Origin: Aurifilum marmelostoma
Lineage: Eukaryota > Ascomycota > Sordariomycetes > Diaporthales > Cryphonectriaceae
DNA length: 64,000 nt
Reading direction: 5' to 3'
Assembly: GCA_027559495.1 (NCBI GenBank)
Contig: JAMXSV010000008.1
Location: 2,294,001-2,358,000 of the forward strand
Numbering within the stretch: position 1 is the stretch's first letter; every line of letters starts with the position of its first letter. The notes beneath the pieces were generated by a model. It searched no databases. It saw only the letters and a list, made by a program, of their open reading frames with translations, and had not been told where the DNA came from. Shown here one piece after another: positions 52,877 to 61,893 of the stretch. A program made the position numbers and the translations under genes.

Positions 52877-55530
52877 ATGTCATCAGAGGCTGGTTCTGAA
52901 CACGCAAAAAAGAAACCAAGATTCGCTAAGTCATGTGAACAGTGCCGAAACAGAAAGATTCGCTGCGATCTACGCCTCCCTTGTGGGCCTTGCCTGAAAT
53001 CAAGAGACCGTCTGACCTGCGCGTACCGCAACAACCCCGGCGACCTCGTGGCTGCGCGCACAGATCCATCGGAAACCCAGCAGACCACGCGAGGCCCTCC
53101 TCCTGATCCTGCTTTCCCATTTCACGAAGGCAGGTCCGAGGTATCAAGCGGCCGTGACGATCATGGCTTTGCGGCGCCAGCCATCACGGCTCCCGCCGCC
53201 GCTCCTCACGGCAAGGCTGCGGAACATCCCGTCACAAAGCCCCAATCTTCCTCTGGAAATGTACATACAGCGTCTGAAAATGAGGCGATATTGAGACTCG
53301 AAGAACGAATTCGGCGTCTCGAGGACCAAGCGGCCAGGTCTCGTCCAATGTCAGGTGATGCAGAACCCGCAGACGGTCTGAGAATACAGCCTACCAAACC
53401 CCGCTTGCGCTGCACACAGGACAAAGTCAAAGTGTTTGGCGAGACACATTGGGTTCATACTGCCGAGAAGGTGAACGGAGCCTTCTTGTTCTAGGTTGTG
53501 TTCACTGCTGATGAGATTCTGCCACAAAAGGTCTTCAATTTTGCCCCTTTGGACGCCGACGTGGAGCCCGACTTAGGCCCACACAATGTGGACGTAAAGA
53601 AGGCTTGGAAAGAGCTCGGAAGTCTGCGTTACTCCATGAAAGCAAGGCAGCAGGCTGAAGCACCGGTAGACCCATCAGATCTCAACCTCTTTCCGCCGCG
53701 AAGCTTCTGCGATACGCTTGCAACACACTACCTGCGGAAATTCGAGCGCATGTATCGCATCTTAAGTATACCAAAACTGACAGAGCAGATCAACCAATTT
53801 TGGGAGGATCCTCAATCCCTTCTTAAGGTCAGTCTTATATATCTCTGCTGCCCATCCCTCGGTTACAATTTTCAATAAGTCATCTCGCATTGCCTTCTGA
53901 CCGGGAATGCGCCGTCGAAACCCGAAAACCCTTGGATGATGAGCTCGTGTTGCCACAATGGTTGTCCTCATGGTATAATTCTAACATCCTATAATCCTCT
54001 GAGGAAATTCTCGACTGATGTTGACTTGTCTTACCATAGCCTTTTGCCGTGAAATATACCCTGATCCTCGCCATCGGACTGCCGTTCGTGTCCTTGGGCG
54101 GTTTCATGGACCATTCGACGCGTCAAGCCAGGCAATGGATCCACACGGCTCAGTTATGGCTGGCCACGAATGAGAAGTCAACGATGAACTTGCAAGGCCT
54201 GCAAATATTTTGCTTGCTGGTCCTTTCACGCCAGGTAAATGGTCTTGGGCCTTCGCCATATTTCTCTACTGCTGCTTTACTCTCGCTTGCCATTCGGATG
54301 GGTCTCCACCGAGACAAGGACTGCTTTCCCAACCTCTCCCAAGCACAGACTGAGGTCATGGCCCGGCTATGGTCAACCGTGGTTGAGCTAGCGCTTGTCT
54401 CGTCGGTCGAAGATGGCACAGTTCCACCTCAGGAACTTACGCAATGCGACGTCAAGAGACCACTCAACATCAACGACGCAGAGATCACCGATGCGTCTGA
54501 TCATAAGCTCCCACACTCTCCAGGTGATCGGGTCACGGATACAACAATCCAGCTGGTGTTGCTGCAAACCCAGCGACTACGGGTTCGTGTTTTAGAAGTG
54601 GTCAATAGGGCAGGGTCTGGGACTGCATACAATGCCGTCGTCAACCTCGCCAATCAGGTGCGAAAGGCCTGCTCAGAGGTCTCAGCCTTCTTTGCTTCTC
54701 ACTCAGAGGCACTAGGCCCTGATGCAGATTTCAACCAAAAATACATTGATATGTATCTTCGCAGGCACATCCTATTACTTCACAGACCGTTCATGATTGA
54801 AGCGCGGCAGGATCCGCGCTTCTACCTCTCTCGCAAGGTTTGCCTGGAGACCAGTATGATCATGGCCTCTTACACGGACGATCTGAAACTACCTTCACCG
54901 ATCATGAGTGATTTCTCGAGTCTGATGGCACATGGGTCCGGTCATCTGCGTGGTGGTCTGAGCCCCGATGTTATCATCACTCTTGCATTCGAGATCAACG
55001 CACAGCTCCAGGAGGAGAACGCCTTGGGCGCAATCTCGGGCGATCCGGCCCATCAATTGGCTCGCCAGGCTCGAGAGCCCATCGTGCACCGACTGCAGCA
55101 TATGCAGACGCAGTTGTATGGAATCATTGCCAAAGGAAACCCGAGTATGAAGAGATTTATCATGATTTCAGCATTCCTGGCCCAGATCAAGGCACTAGAG
55201 GCCGACAACAACGTCAAAGCCGCTTTTCTGGACGCCATCAAGGATGCATTTCAGAAATGTACTGAAGCACTGCAGGCGTACCTGACCAGAATTGAGGCGG
55301 CAGCTCTGGGCTCGATCGAGATATCATCACCGAGTGTTGACGATCTTGACTTCGACATAGGCGACATGGTAAGTCTCTTCCTACCCATGCTCAACAGCGC
55401 CATGTCGATCTTTCTGAGCTCAAATGTACTGACTGCGCTTATTCGCACCCAGCTCGAGGATTCTGCGGATCCCCTGCTTTTCTTCAACCACCTCGCAAAC
55501 GATGGGGGTTCAAACGATTTTGAGTTCTGA
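52877..55530 (+). CDS. Zn(II)2Cys6 transcription factor (fungal-specific)
   Basis: Nuclear DNA-binding regulator. The N-terminal binuclear zinc cluster has C20, C23, C30, C36, C39 and C48 (SCEQCRNRKIRCDLRLPCGP) after a basic KKKPRF stretch, then a short coiled-coil (LRLEERIRRLEDQAA). The fungal-specific middle homology region shows KVKVFGETHWVHTAEK, later LATHYLRKFERMYRILSIP, and LILAIGLPF with LLSLAIRMGLHRD. An in-frame TAG occurs at 53492-53494. My preferred model removes it in a 60-nt intron (53471-53530: GTGAAC donor, CTGAT branch-like site, AAG acceptor), giving exons 52877-53470, 53531-53827 and 54040-55530 and 793 residues. A nonsense allele is the alternative. Target genes are unknown; the neighbouring NTF2-like and dehydrogenase genes are possible targets by position only. 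Confidence 0.85.
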
Positions 55531-55895
55531 TCGTCCAACTCAAATTCGGAAGTTGACACTCGTCATTCGTGTTGCAGCCGCCCAGGCATAAGATGATGAG
55601 CGGATTAGGGTGCTTGTCGAGCACTGCCTCAATTTACCTTGGTTCTCTGGAAAACCATGCACTGCACATGCTGACCGGCAACACATTGAGGCCATACTGG
55701 CTCGACTCGATGCATGATTAGAGTGGTAGTAATTCAAAGGGTACAACTCCTTAAATAGTCAAGGTTGCCTCATGAACAACATGCTAATATCACTGAGCGA
55801 GCCATTCACACACGTGTGCATGTTGGAGTCGACATAAAAATTATACAGAATCTGTAGTTTGGACGACTGCTGAAACACGGTTATACTGCTTGTGG
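55531..55895. other. Convergent intergenic region, regulator / dehydrogenase
   Basis: 365 bp between two 3' ends. No gene recognised. Confidence 0.4.
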
Positions 55896-57128
55896 TCAAT
55901 AGACAAACTCTTGCCCCACCAATTTCTCAGACAGCTTCCACAGCCTCTCGGCCTCAATATCATCACGAGCCCAGACCTTGACGTAGTCGGATGTTACGGG
56001 ATCAGCTAGCTGACAATCGTGTGCGAAGCCGCCATTACCGTCTGGTTCCTAGAGATCAGCTTCTGATTCACACAAAACCAATACGGGGCAGCACATTGGC
56101 TCTTACGTTTCAGGTCCGGGCTGAACGCCGCGAAAACGAGGGTGGCAGCGCCGCACTCGATGCTCTTGACGCTGAATCTGCTTGAGAAGAGGACCCACCC
56201 CTCTGGGTTCCCAAGTTCGCGGTCGATGGCAGCTACACGATGCTCAGCAAACTCATGGTCATCTACGTAGGCGACAAAATGGACTAGCACTTACTCATAG
56301 CCCCAAAGTCCTTTTCTAGGTTGAGATGTGTGCCGAGATTGGTACCGCCGACGAGCCCCGGGCAGAGGCTGTACGCCTGCAAGCTGTGCTTCTCACCGAG
56401 CTTTGACGCCAGGCTGCGGGCGAAGAGCATATTGGCCGTCTTGGACTGCCCATAAGCACGCCAGCGGTCGTATGTCTCGCCATTCTGCGGGGTCACACAC
56501 GTGAGCATTAATACCATGATCAAAGCGAGGTAATGAATATTCTTGGGGAAACTTATCATGACTAGTGTTCACATACGCTGAAGTTGTAGTCGGCCCACCT
56601 GATGTTTCCAAGGCGATGGCCGTTACTGCTCACGGGGACGATCCGAGGTGCTTTGGACTTGAGGATCTTGGGCATGATGAGGTTTGTGAGGAGGAAAGGC
56701 CCCAAGTGGTTGGTGGCGAACTGGCTCTCGAACCCGTCTGGCGAGACCTTGTGGTCGACGGCCATGATGCCAGCGTTCAGCATGACGACGTCAATGTGGG
56801 GCACATCCTCATAAGACAGGACGGTGGACGCGGCCTCGCGGACAGAAGCCAGAGAGATCAGGTCGACCTGGAGAACACGTGTCTTGGCGGTCGTGATGGC
56901 GTCCGCCGTCTGCTGCGTCTTCTCGATGCTGCGGCCGGCCAGGATGAGCAGGCGTGGCTGGGCCTGGGCGACACTCACGGCAAAGGAGCCGCCGATGCTG
57001 GTCAGGGAGGCGCCGACGAGGAGGACGATCTTGTCTTTGATCTGGCTGCTGTACTTCTCGGCAAGCTCGCTTGCGGTTGTCGTCGCGTCATAGGGCGCGG
57101 CATTGAAGGCGGGGCGCTCGGAAGCCAT
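55896..57128 (-). CDS. Short-chain dehydrogenase/reductase (retinol dehydrogenase/WW-oxidoreductase-like)
   Basis: NAD(P)-dependent oxidoreductase. Four exons (57128-56577, 56484-56295, 56232-56107, 56041-55896) give 337 residues. The Rossmann start is DKIVLLVGASLTSIGGSFAV; the glycine motif is altered from TGxxxGIG to GASLTSIGG, which deserves note. Downstream are LAGRSIEKTQQT (LAGRS supports NADP(H) use), NAGIMA, the catalytic serine in VPVSSNGHRLG, and catalytic Tyr/Lys in YGQSKTAN. The C-terminal part (LCPGLVGGTNLG, then KSIECGAATLVFAAFSPDLK) matches the extended RDH/WWOX-like group. For the last intron I used the CAG before ACGGTAATGG because the nearer TAG acceptor gives an early stop. 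Substrate unknown; it is not the classical acetoin reductase type. Confidence 0.88.
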
Positions 57129-59789
57129 GATGTTGGGCAGTAATATTCCGCGAAAGAGGTGTTGTGACAGCTCAAGCGAGGCTGAGAAAAGTTGACCGGA
57201 CTTTGTGTATACAAGTAGAGGGCGTCGAAGGCGATGAGGATTGAGGAAATTTCCCCTCGAGAAAATACGTTCACGTCTTCCTAATTATACTTTTTCTCGA
57301 GACATGCCTCCGGGGGGGACGTCGGCGATAACTCATGTCACGGCTGCACGGCGCATCGCTCCATAATACCCGACGGCGATCATTGTCGAGCTCAACTAGG
57401 CGTTCGCCTTCCCTCCCTCCTTGCCAATGATAAAACTCATCAGTGTCGATCCGCCAATATTGAGTAATGGTTGCATCTAGACTCCGTGACGCTGTATGCC
57501 CATGGTCTGCTACGTCAGCCAGGCTTGAAACGCAAGCTATTATAACAAAGGTGGGATATTGTAGGCCCGGACTTAAGTAGTCATTGTTCCTACACCTTGG
57601 CACTTACTGTACCCATGCGAGCGCAACACAGAGCGGGGGAGGGGGTTAAAACCTTGGGGTGTGACGATTTCGGACTTAGGCTCCACGGTATGGGGTCTGT
57701 CTGGCGTCAGCCACATGTTTCTGGAGCAATACTTACCTGCCGACCCTGGCTTTGCTGGAGAGGAGAAATTTGTATCCTATAAATCATGTGCATTATTTTC
57801 GGCATTTTGCCGTCTCCGCGACGCATCTTTTCTGTTGCCGAGTGCCAATCTATGGTGATGCCATCAATTTTGGCCAGAAAAGGTCTGAGTACGTTTGCAG
57901 ATATTATTTAGCCATCTATTATGATCAGAAGTAGGTGTAATGAAAAGATCAAAACAAAACTTGATGGCGCGTTTTGCAGGCGTCTCGTTGATTATGATTT
58001 ATACATCATTGGCATGATTATGGTGGCATGGTTATGGTGGATAACGATCGAGCCACTGAGGGGGTCCCAAAACAGAGACGTTCTTCTGCAATGGCCTTCG
58101 TTCAGGGCTGTGTTACAGAAGAAGAATAAGAAGAAGAAGGAAAGCTGGAAAGAGATCAGAAGTCAGTCCTAGAGTATGTTGTGTTTATAATAGAGCGGCT
58201 GCAAGATGTCCTCCCAGACACGCATGTGTCAGTGGTTCACTGACCTTTGCATTGATGTATTGTTTATAGCAATCCTTGGCAAGGCAAGTAAAGAAAGATT
58301 ATGTGTCGCGTGAAAGCCTAGGGTGCGTTTAATGACGCGTCTAGTGGCTCTATAAGCGAGGCAGAAGCCTTTGCTAATGCCTGGAGTCGTTTGGCAGAGT
58401 GGTCCATATCGCTGTCATACTTCTGTTCAGTTCACGGATTCCCATGATATGGCAAATCTTTGATCATGGGACGTTTTGGCGGCTCCCCTTTTTCTTTTGC
58501 CGGGTGTCACGTCTTGGAGCTGTGGATTTGCTCACGATTAGTACACAGCAACTTTCAAGAAGTATGGACGGGTGAGCAATCATTTTTTTCTCTCTCGCGG
58601 TTTTGTCTTATCTGGTCCTCAAAACGTGCCTTTCGTTTCTTTGAGAAGCTTGCGCACGTTTTGTTTACTAAGTACACATAACTATGTCGCAGTACTTCCG
58701 TGAGACTCAACACAACAAGGCTCTCTGCTGAGCTGAAAGCAACTGAGTCTCTGTTGAAAAAAGGCGCAAAAAAACACCTTGGCATCTAGCTAATAAGCTG
58801 ATCTTTGTTCCTCCGTACTCACTGAGGTAGTTCTCTACTTCCTATCTTACATCACCTTCATATGTCTAACTCCGAGCGCTTAGGGCCCCCAAGCCAAGGA
58901 TTTCGAAGTGCTATTTGTATGCGACATAAACCTCGCGCTTTCATGCTAGCGTGTCTGTGCAAGTAAGCAGACAAGAGGAATTAAATTGCGAGGTCAGAGA
59001 AAGAAACTTGTCCAGGGGCTGTAACCTAAGTCATAAGAGAAAGACAAGCTATCGTAAATATCAGGAACGTCGTCCAAAGTGACTAATATGTCTCATGCCC
59101 AGAGTCGTAGCGGAGAGACCATTTGCTTAGTGATCCAGATGGACACACCCACAGCAATAATTGCTTCCGATGCAATATGGCCCGGATGATTTGGCTCCCC
59201 AATCTGGGTAAGCAGACTTGGCACTCGCCTTTCCGAGGAATGCAACAAGAATGTCAGCAGAAGCCGGTCAACGGGGGCGAGGACTTGTGCACCACTTTCG
59301 GTAGGCCAGGTCTCGCTTAATTTCCTTGGCTGAAGTGATGCCTTGAAGCACCCGTGGGGAATGAGAGCGCCACACAGACGGTCTTTGGCCTAGTGGGCCT
59401 TGCGCTCCCATGGGGGGTGGGCGGGCTCTGTTTGCCAAGGTAAGTCAGAAAGGTCACAAGATGTGAGCAAATATTTCAAGTGCTCAAGGTCTCAAACTTT
59501 TGTCTTGGGCAGAGAGTGCGGGAGGCTAAAGCGCTCGTATTTGTCCCAATTGTAGTGCATGTGACTCTCCACTTTGTAACGTTGGCCGGCCGATTCTTCA
59601 TTATGTAGTGGTCTGACGGGGAAGACGGACTCCGACGGCTGAGACACACAGCATAGCCAGAGCAGAGTAGGTTGAGCTCGTTGTTGTTGTGCTATTAATG
59701 CACAGCTGTCTGCTCCATGATCTCAGACGGCATTGCCAACGTGTCGAAAACCGTCTAACCTTATCGTCAACTTCAAGTCGAAAATAACC
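57129..59789. other. 2.7-kb gene-free, comparatively AT-rich region
   Basis: By eye more AT-rich than the housekeeping half of the window, with only short frames lacking motifs. It lies between the dehydrogenase and a small secreted protein. Could be decayed mobile-element sequence, but no terminal repeat or transposase fragment was recognised. Confidence 0.4.
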
Positions 59790-60185
59790 ATGCTTTCGAA
59801 GTTATACCTCATGACCCTCCTGTAAGGCCTCAAGTCGTGAGAAGGGCTCGTTGATGATGGCTGACAGAGCACGAGCAGCGCCCTAGTCACCTTGGCCGAG
59901 GCAGGACGCCCACCGAAACCCACAAAACACCACCACTCGGGTGTTACGACGTCGTCGTTGTCGTCGACGATCACGGCCTCATGCCCGACCGTGACGGCCA
60001 CTGGAACAGTCTGCTCGACGTGCGTATATCCACTATGCGTCCTGCTTTCGACCATCACCAATCCCTGCGGATGCCCGACGTCCGTGGCGACGATTACACA
60101 TGACTTTCCGTGCACCACTGGTGGTTGCCCTGCAGGCTGCGGTACCTTTTACACAGTACTTCCGACTTGTGTAAGTGCTTCCTGA
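59790..60185 (+). CDS. Small secreted cysteine-rich protein (hypothetical)
   Basis: Two-exon model: 59790-59821 and 59879-60185, 112 residues. Exon 1 (MLSKLYLMTLL) joins through a 57-nt intron (GTAAGG donor, GAGCAG acceptor) to ALVTLAEAGRP, giving a textbook signal peptide cut near AEA/GRP; a start inside exon 2 would lack it. The mature part begins with a short basic/His stretch (RPPKPTKHHHSG), then a Thr/Ser segment and a compact domain with 11 cysteines (SCPTV, VCSTC, LCVLL, NPCGCPTS, PCTTGGCPAGC, PTC). It has no recognised family; the size, secretion signal and cysteine content fit either a candidate effector or a structural cell-wall protein. A GTAAGT at 60171 could start a further intron that would change only the last few residues. 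Confidence 0.66.
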
Positions 60186-60720
60186 GTTTCGTTCGAGGGC
60201 CTACTATGTTAGATGTGATATGGCTGGTCAGTTCGTATATCTGTAAATAGACATGACTTAGTAATTTCCAGCCGCGTACGAGAATATGGGTTCTGGCGTC
60301 AGACTAAGCGGTTCCGAGATGGCTTCATGTTCTGACCATACTATTAGGCATACTGAAGTTGCAATGATCAATTGACACAACTTGTGTTACGGCGATGGTG
60401 GGTAGATATCACGTCCGAAAACATCGTCAGGTCACTCTATGGTATACGATGCGAGGCCTTACATCTTCGCGAGACGTCAGTAAGAACAACAGCCGTCTAC
60501 AATAGGAGGGTAACAGATCTAAACTTTGTTCGGAGAACATACGTACCTAGGCAGCTTCAAAATCCAGAGACATTGTGCGGCCAGAACCAAACCAAGAGAG
60601 CACAGGACGAGCCTTAAAGAATGGACATGAAGGAGTAGATGCGTCACAATATGGAGAAACATGGGACAGGTCTGAACTGGGCTGCGGTAAAAGTCGAGTT
60701 TCAAGGCTCTTATGCAGAAT
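60186..60720. other. Convergent intergenic region, small secreted protein / acetolactate decarboxylase
   Basis: 535 bp between two 3' ends. No gene recognised. Confidence 0.4.
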
Positions 60721-61446
60721 TTATCCCTCCACGGCGGCAACAGCCGCAGCATCACCTTTCAGCTCGGCTTCGTTGAATTCCTGGTCATGTCTTGGTAGCT
60801 CAAGGTGGAAACTGTATGCCGGCGCCACCTCCACCTTGACCTCCCCATCCGAAACCAGAGCAAGGAGGTGGCCTCCTCGCTTCTTGTCCGCACTGATGAA
60901 GTGCAGATGGTCGCCGGCCACGCTCACATTTTGCATGTACGCGGGCGAGCGGAATCCGATGATGGTCCCTTCGATGGTCTCCTCGAAAGTCGTGGAGGTC
61001 TGATGGGCGCCGACCTCGGTAAGACCTTCATGGGGCTTGCTCTGCCCACCCACCGTCCGGACAGTGATGCTCTTGAAAAGGCCCTGTATGCGGATGGCGA
61101 GATAGACGTTATGAGCTTCCGGGAGAAGGAAAGCCAGTAAGCCGTAGAGATCGGCCTTGTCTGATAGTACAGCCCCGGTGGTCTGCTCTGGCTGAAAGCG
61201 CGTGATCATGGCAAAAGGCGCGACGACTTTGGACTCCGGACTCACATCGACGGACGTCACGGAACCGTCGGACTTCATCTGGTAGGCCACACCGTCCAGG
61301 ACAATCATCTCGCCCACCATATGCCGAAATGTGCCCAGGCCGTGGTTACCATGGCTAAGCAGGGTCGAGATTGGTAGACCTTGGTCAGCCACCCCGTCCA
61401 TCAGGGCGGACACGATGGAGTATTGGAAGATTTCGTTTGGTGCCAT
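60721..61446 (-). CDS. alsD: Alpha-acetolactate decarboxylase (AlsD/BudA type)
   Basis: Converts (S)-2-acetolactate to (R)-acetoin and CO2. Intron-free, 241 residues, close to bacterial AlsD. Start: the ATG at 61446; the longer frame has no upstream ATG. Family blocks are all present: QYSIVSALMDGVADQGLPIS, LLSHGNHGLGTFRHMVGEMI (E46 equals the conserved metal-site glutamate region), PFAMITRFQP, AIRIQGLFKSITVRTV (R130 in the TR motif), IEGTIIGFRSPAYMQNVSVA and GDHLHFISADKKRGGH, where H180, H182 and H193 are the expected zinc ligands. No signal peptide, so probably cytosolic. It diverges by 447 bp from acetolactate synthase, its natural substrate supplier. The family is mainly bacterial; in this fungal setting and without introns, horizontal origin is inferred. 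The gene symbol follows the bacterial name. Confidence 0.93.
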   Translation of the reverse strand: MAPNEIFQYSIVSALMDGVADQGLPISTLLSHGNHGLGTFRHMVGEMIVLDGVAYQMKSDGSVTSVDVSPESKVVAPFAMITRFQPEQTTGAVLSDKADLYGLLAFLLPEAHNVYLAIRIQGLFKSITVRTVGGQSKPHEGLTEVGAHQTSTTFEETIEGTIIGFRSPAYMQNVSVAGDHLHFISADKKRGGHLLALVSDGEVKVEVAPAYSFHLELPRHDQEFNEAELKGDAAAVAAVEG

Positions 61447-61893
61447 GATGTGTATTAAAGGGAGCAGCTGGAGGGAAAGCCGAGTTGTCGTCGCCGTTGT
61501 TGTCGTCGTCGAAATATAGCTTGGCCCCTGCACTAAGGACGTATGAGAACCTTACGGAAGCTTAAGCGGGTCTTTTCCAGTCATGATATGATGAGTAAGG
61601 AAGAGAGGACAGAGGCTATACTAGCGGAATACACTAGAGCGAGCAGGTTTCTTGGGCAGATGGGGCAGGTGGAGGGGCCAAATGGTGACGTTGTTGATAG
61701 AAGTTGTTGAGCGCATTCGACAACGATGGGAAGTCACAAACAGGAGACTTTGCTTAGTCATCCCGCACGGCATCGACTAGACGACGTCACAAAGTTAACT
61801 TTTTTATCTCTCACTCCAGCACAGTTTACACACTTCATCACGCTTCAGAGATTACTTTGTTGGTCTGTTTGTAAAGGCAAAATTACCGGCAGG
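61447..61893. promoter_or_regulatory. Shared divergent promoter of the acetoin gene pair
   Basis: 447 bp between divergent start codons. A TATA-like AAATATAG lies about 70 bp from the decarboxylase start. Two TGACG half-sites of CRE/ATF type occur: TGACGTTG at about 61685 and, on the other strand, within GACGTCAC at 61783-61790. A single GCCAAG (PacC-like) lies on the - strand at 61525-61520. Motifs are seen; regulatory meaning is inference, and single 6-mers are weak. An ATG at 61726 in frame with the synthase also falls here. Confidence 0.5.

Noticed and set aside
53471..53494. 24-nt GT..AG mini-intron that would remove the TAG in the Zn(II)2Cys6 gene
   Set aside because: Too short for a normal fungal spliceosomal intron; the 60-nt alternative with a branch-like CTGAT is more plausible.
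56565..57143. 192-codon + strand frame opposite the dehydrogenase
   Set aside because: Antisense to a gene with clear catalytic motifs; composition is Gly/Asp/Val-rich shadow.
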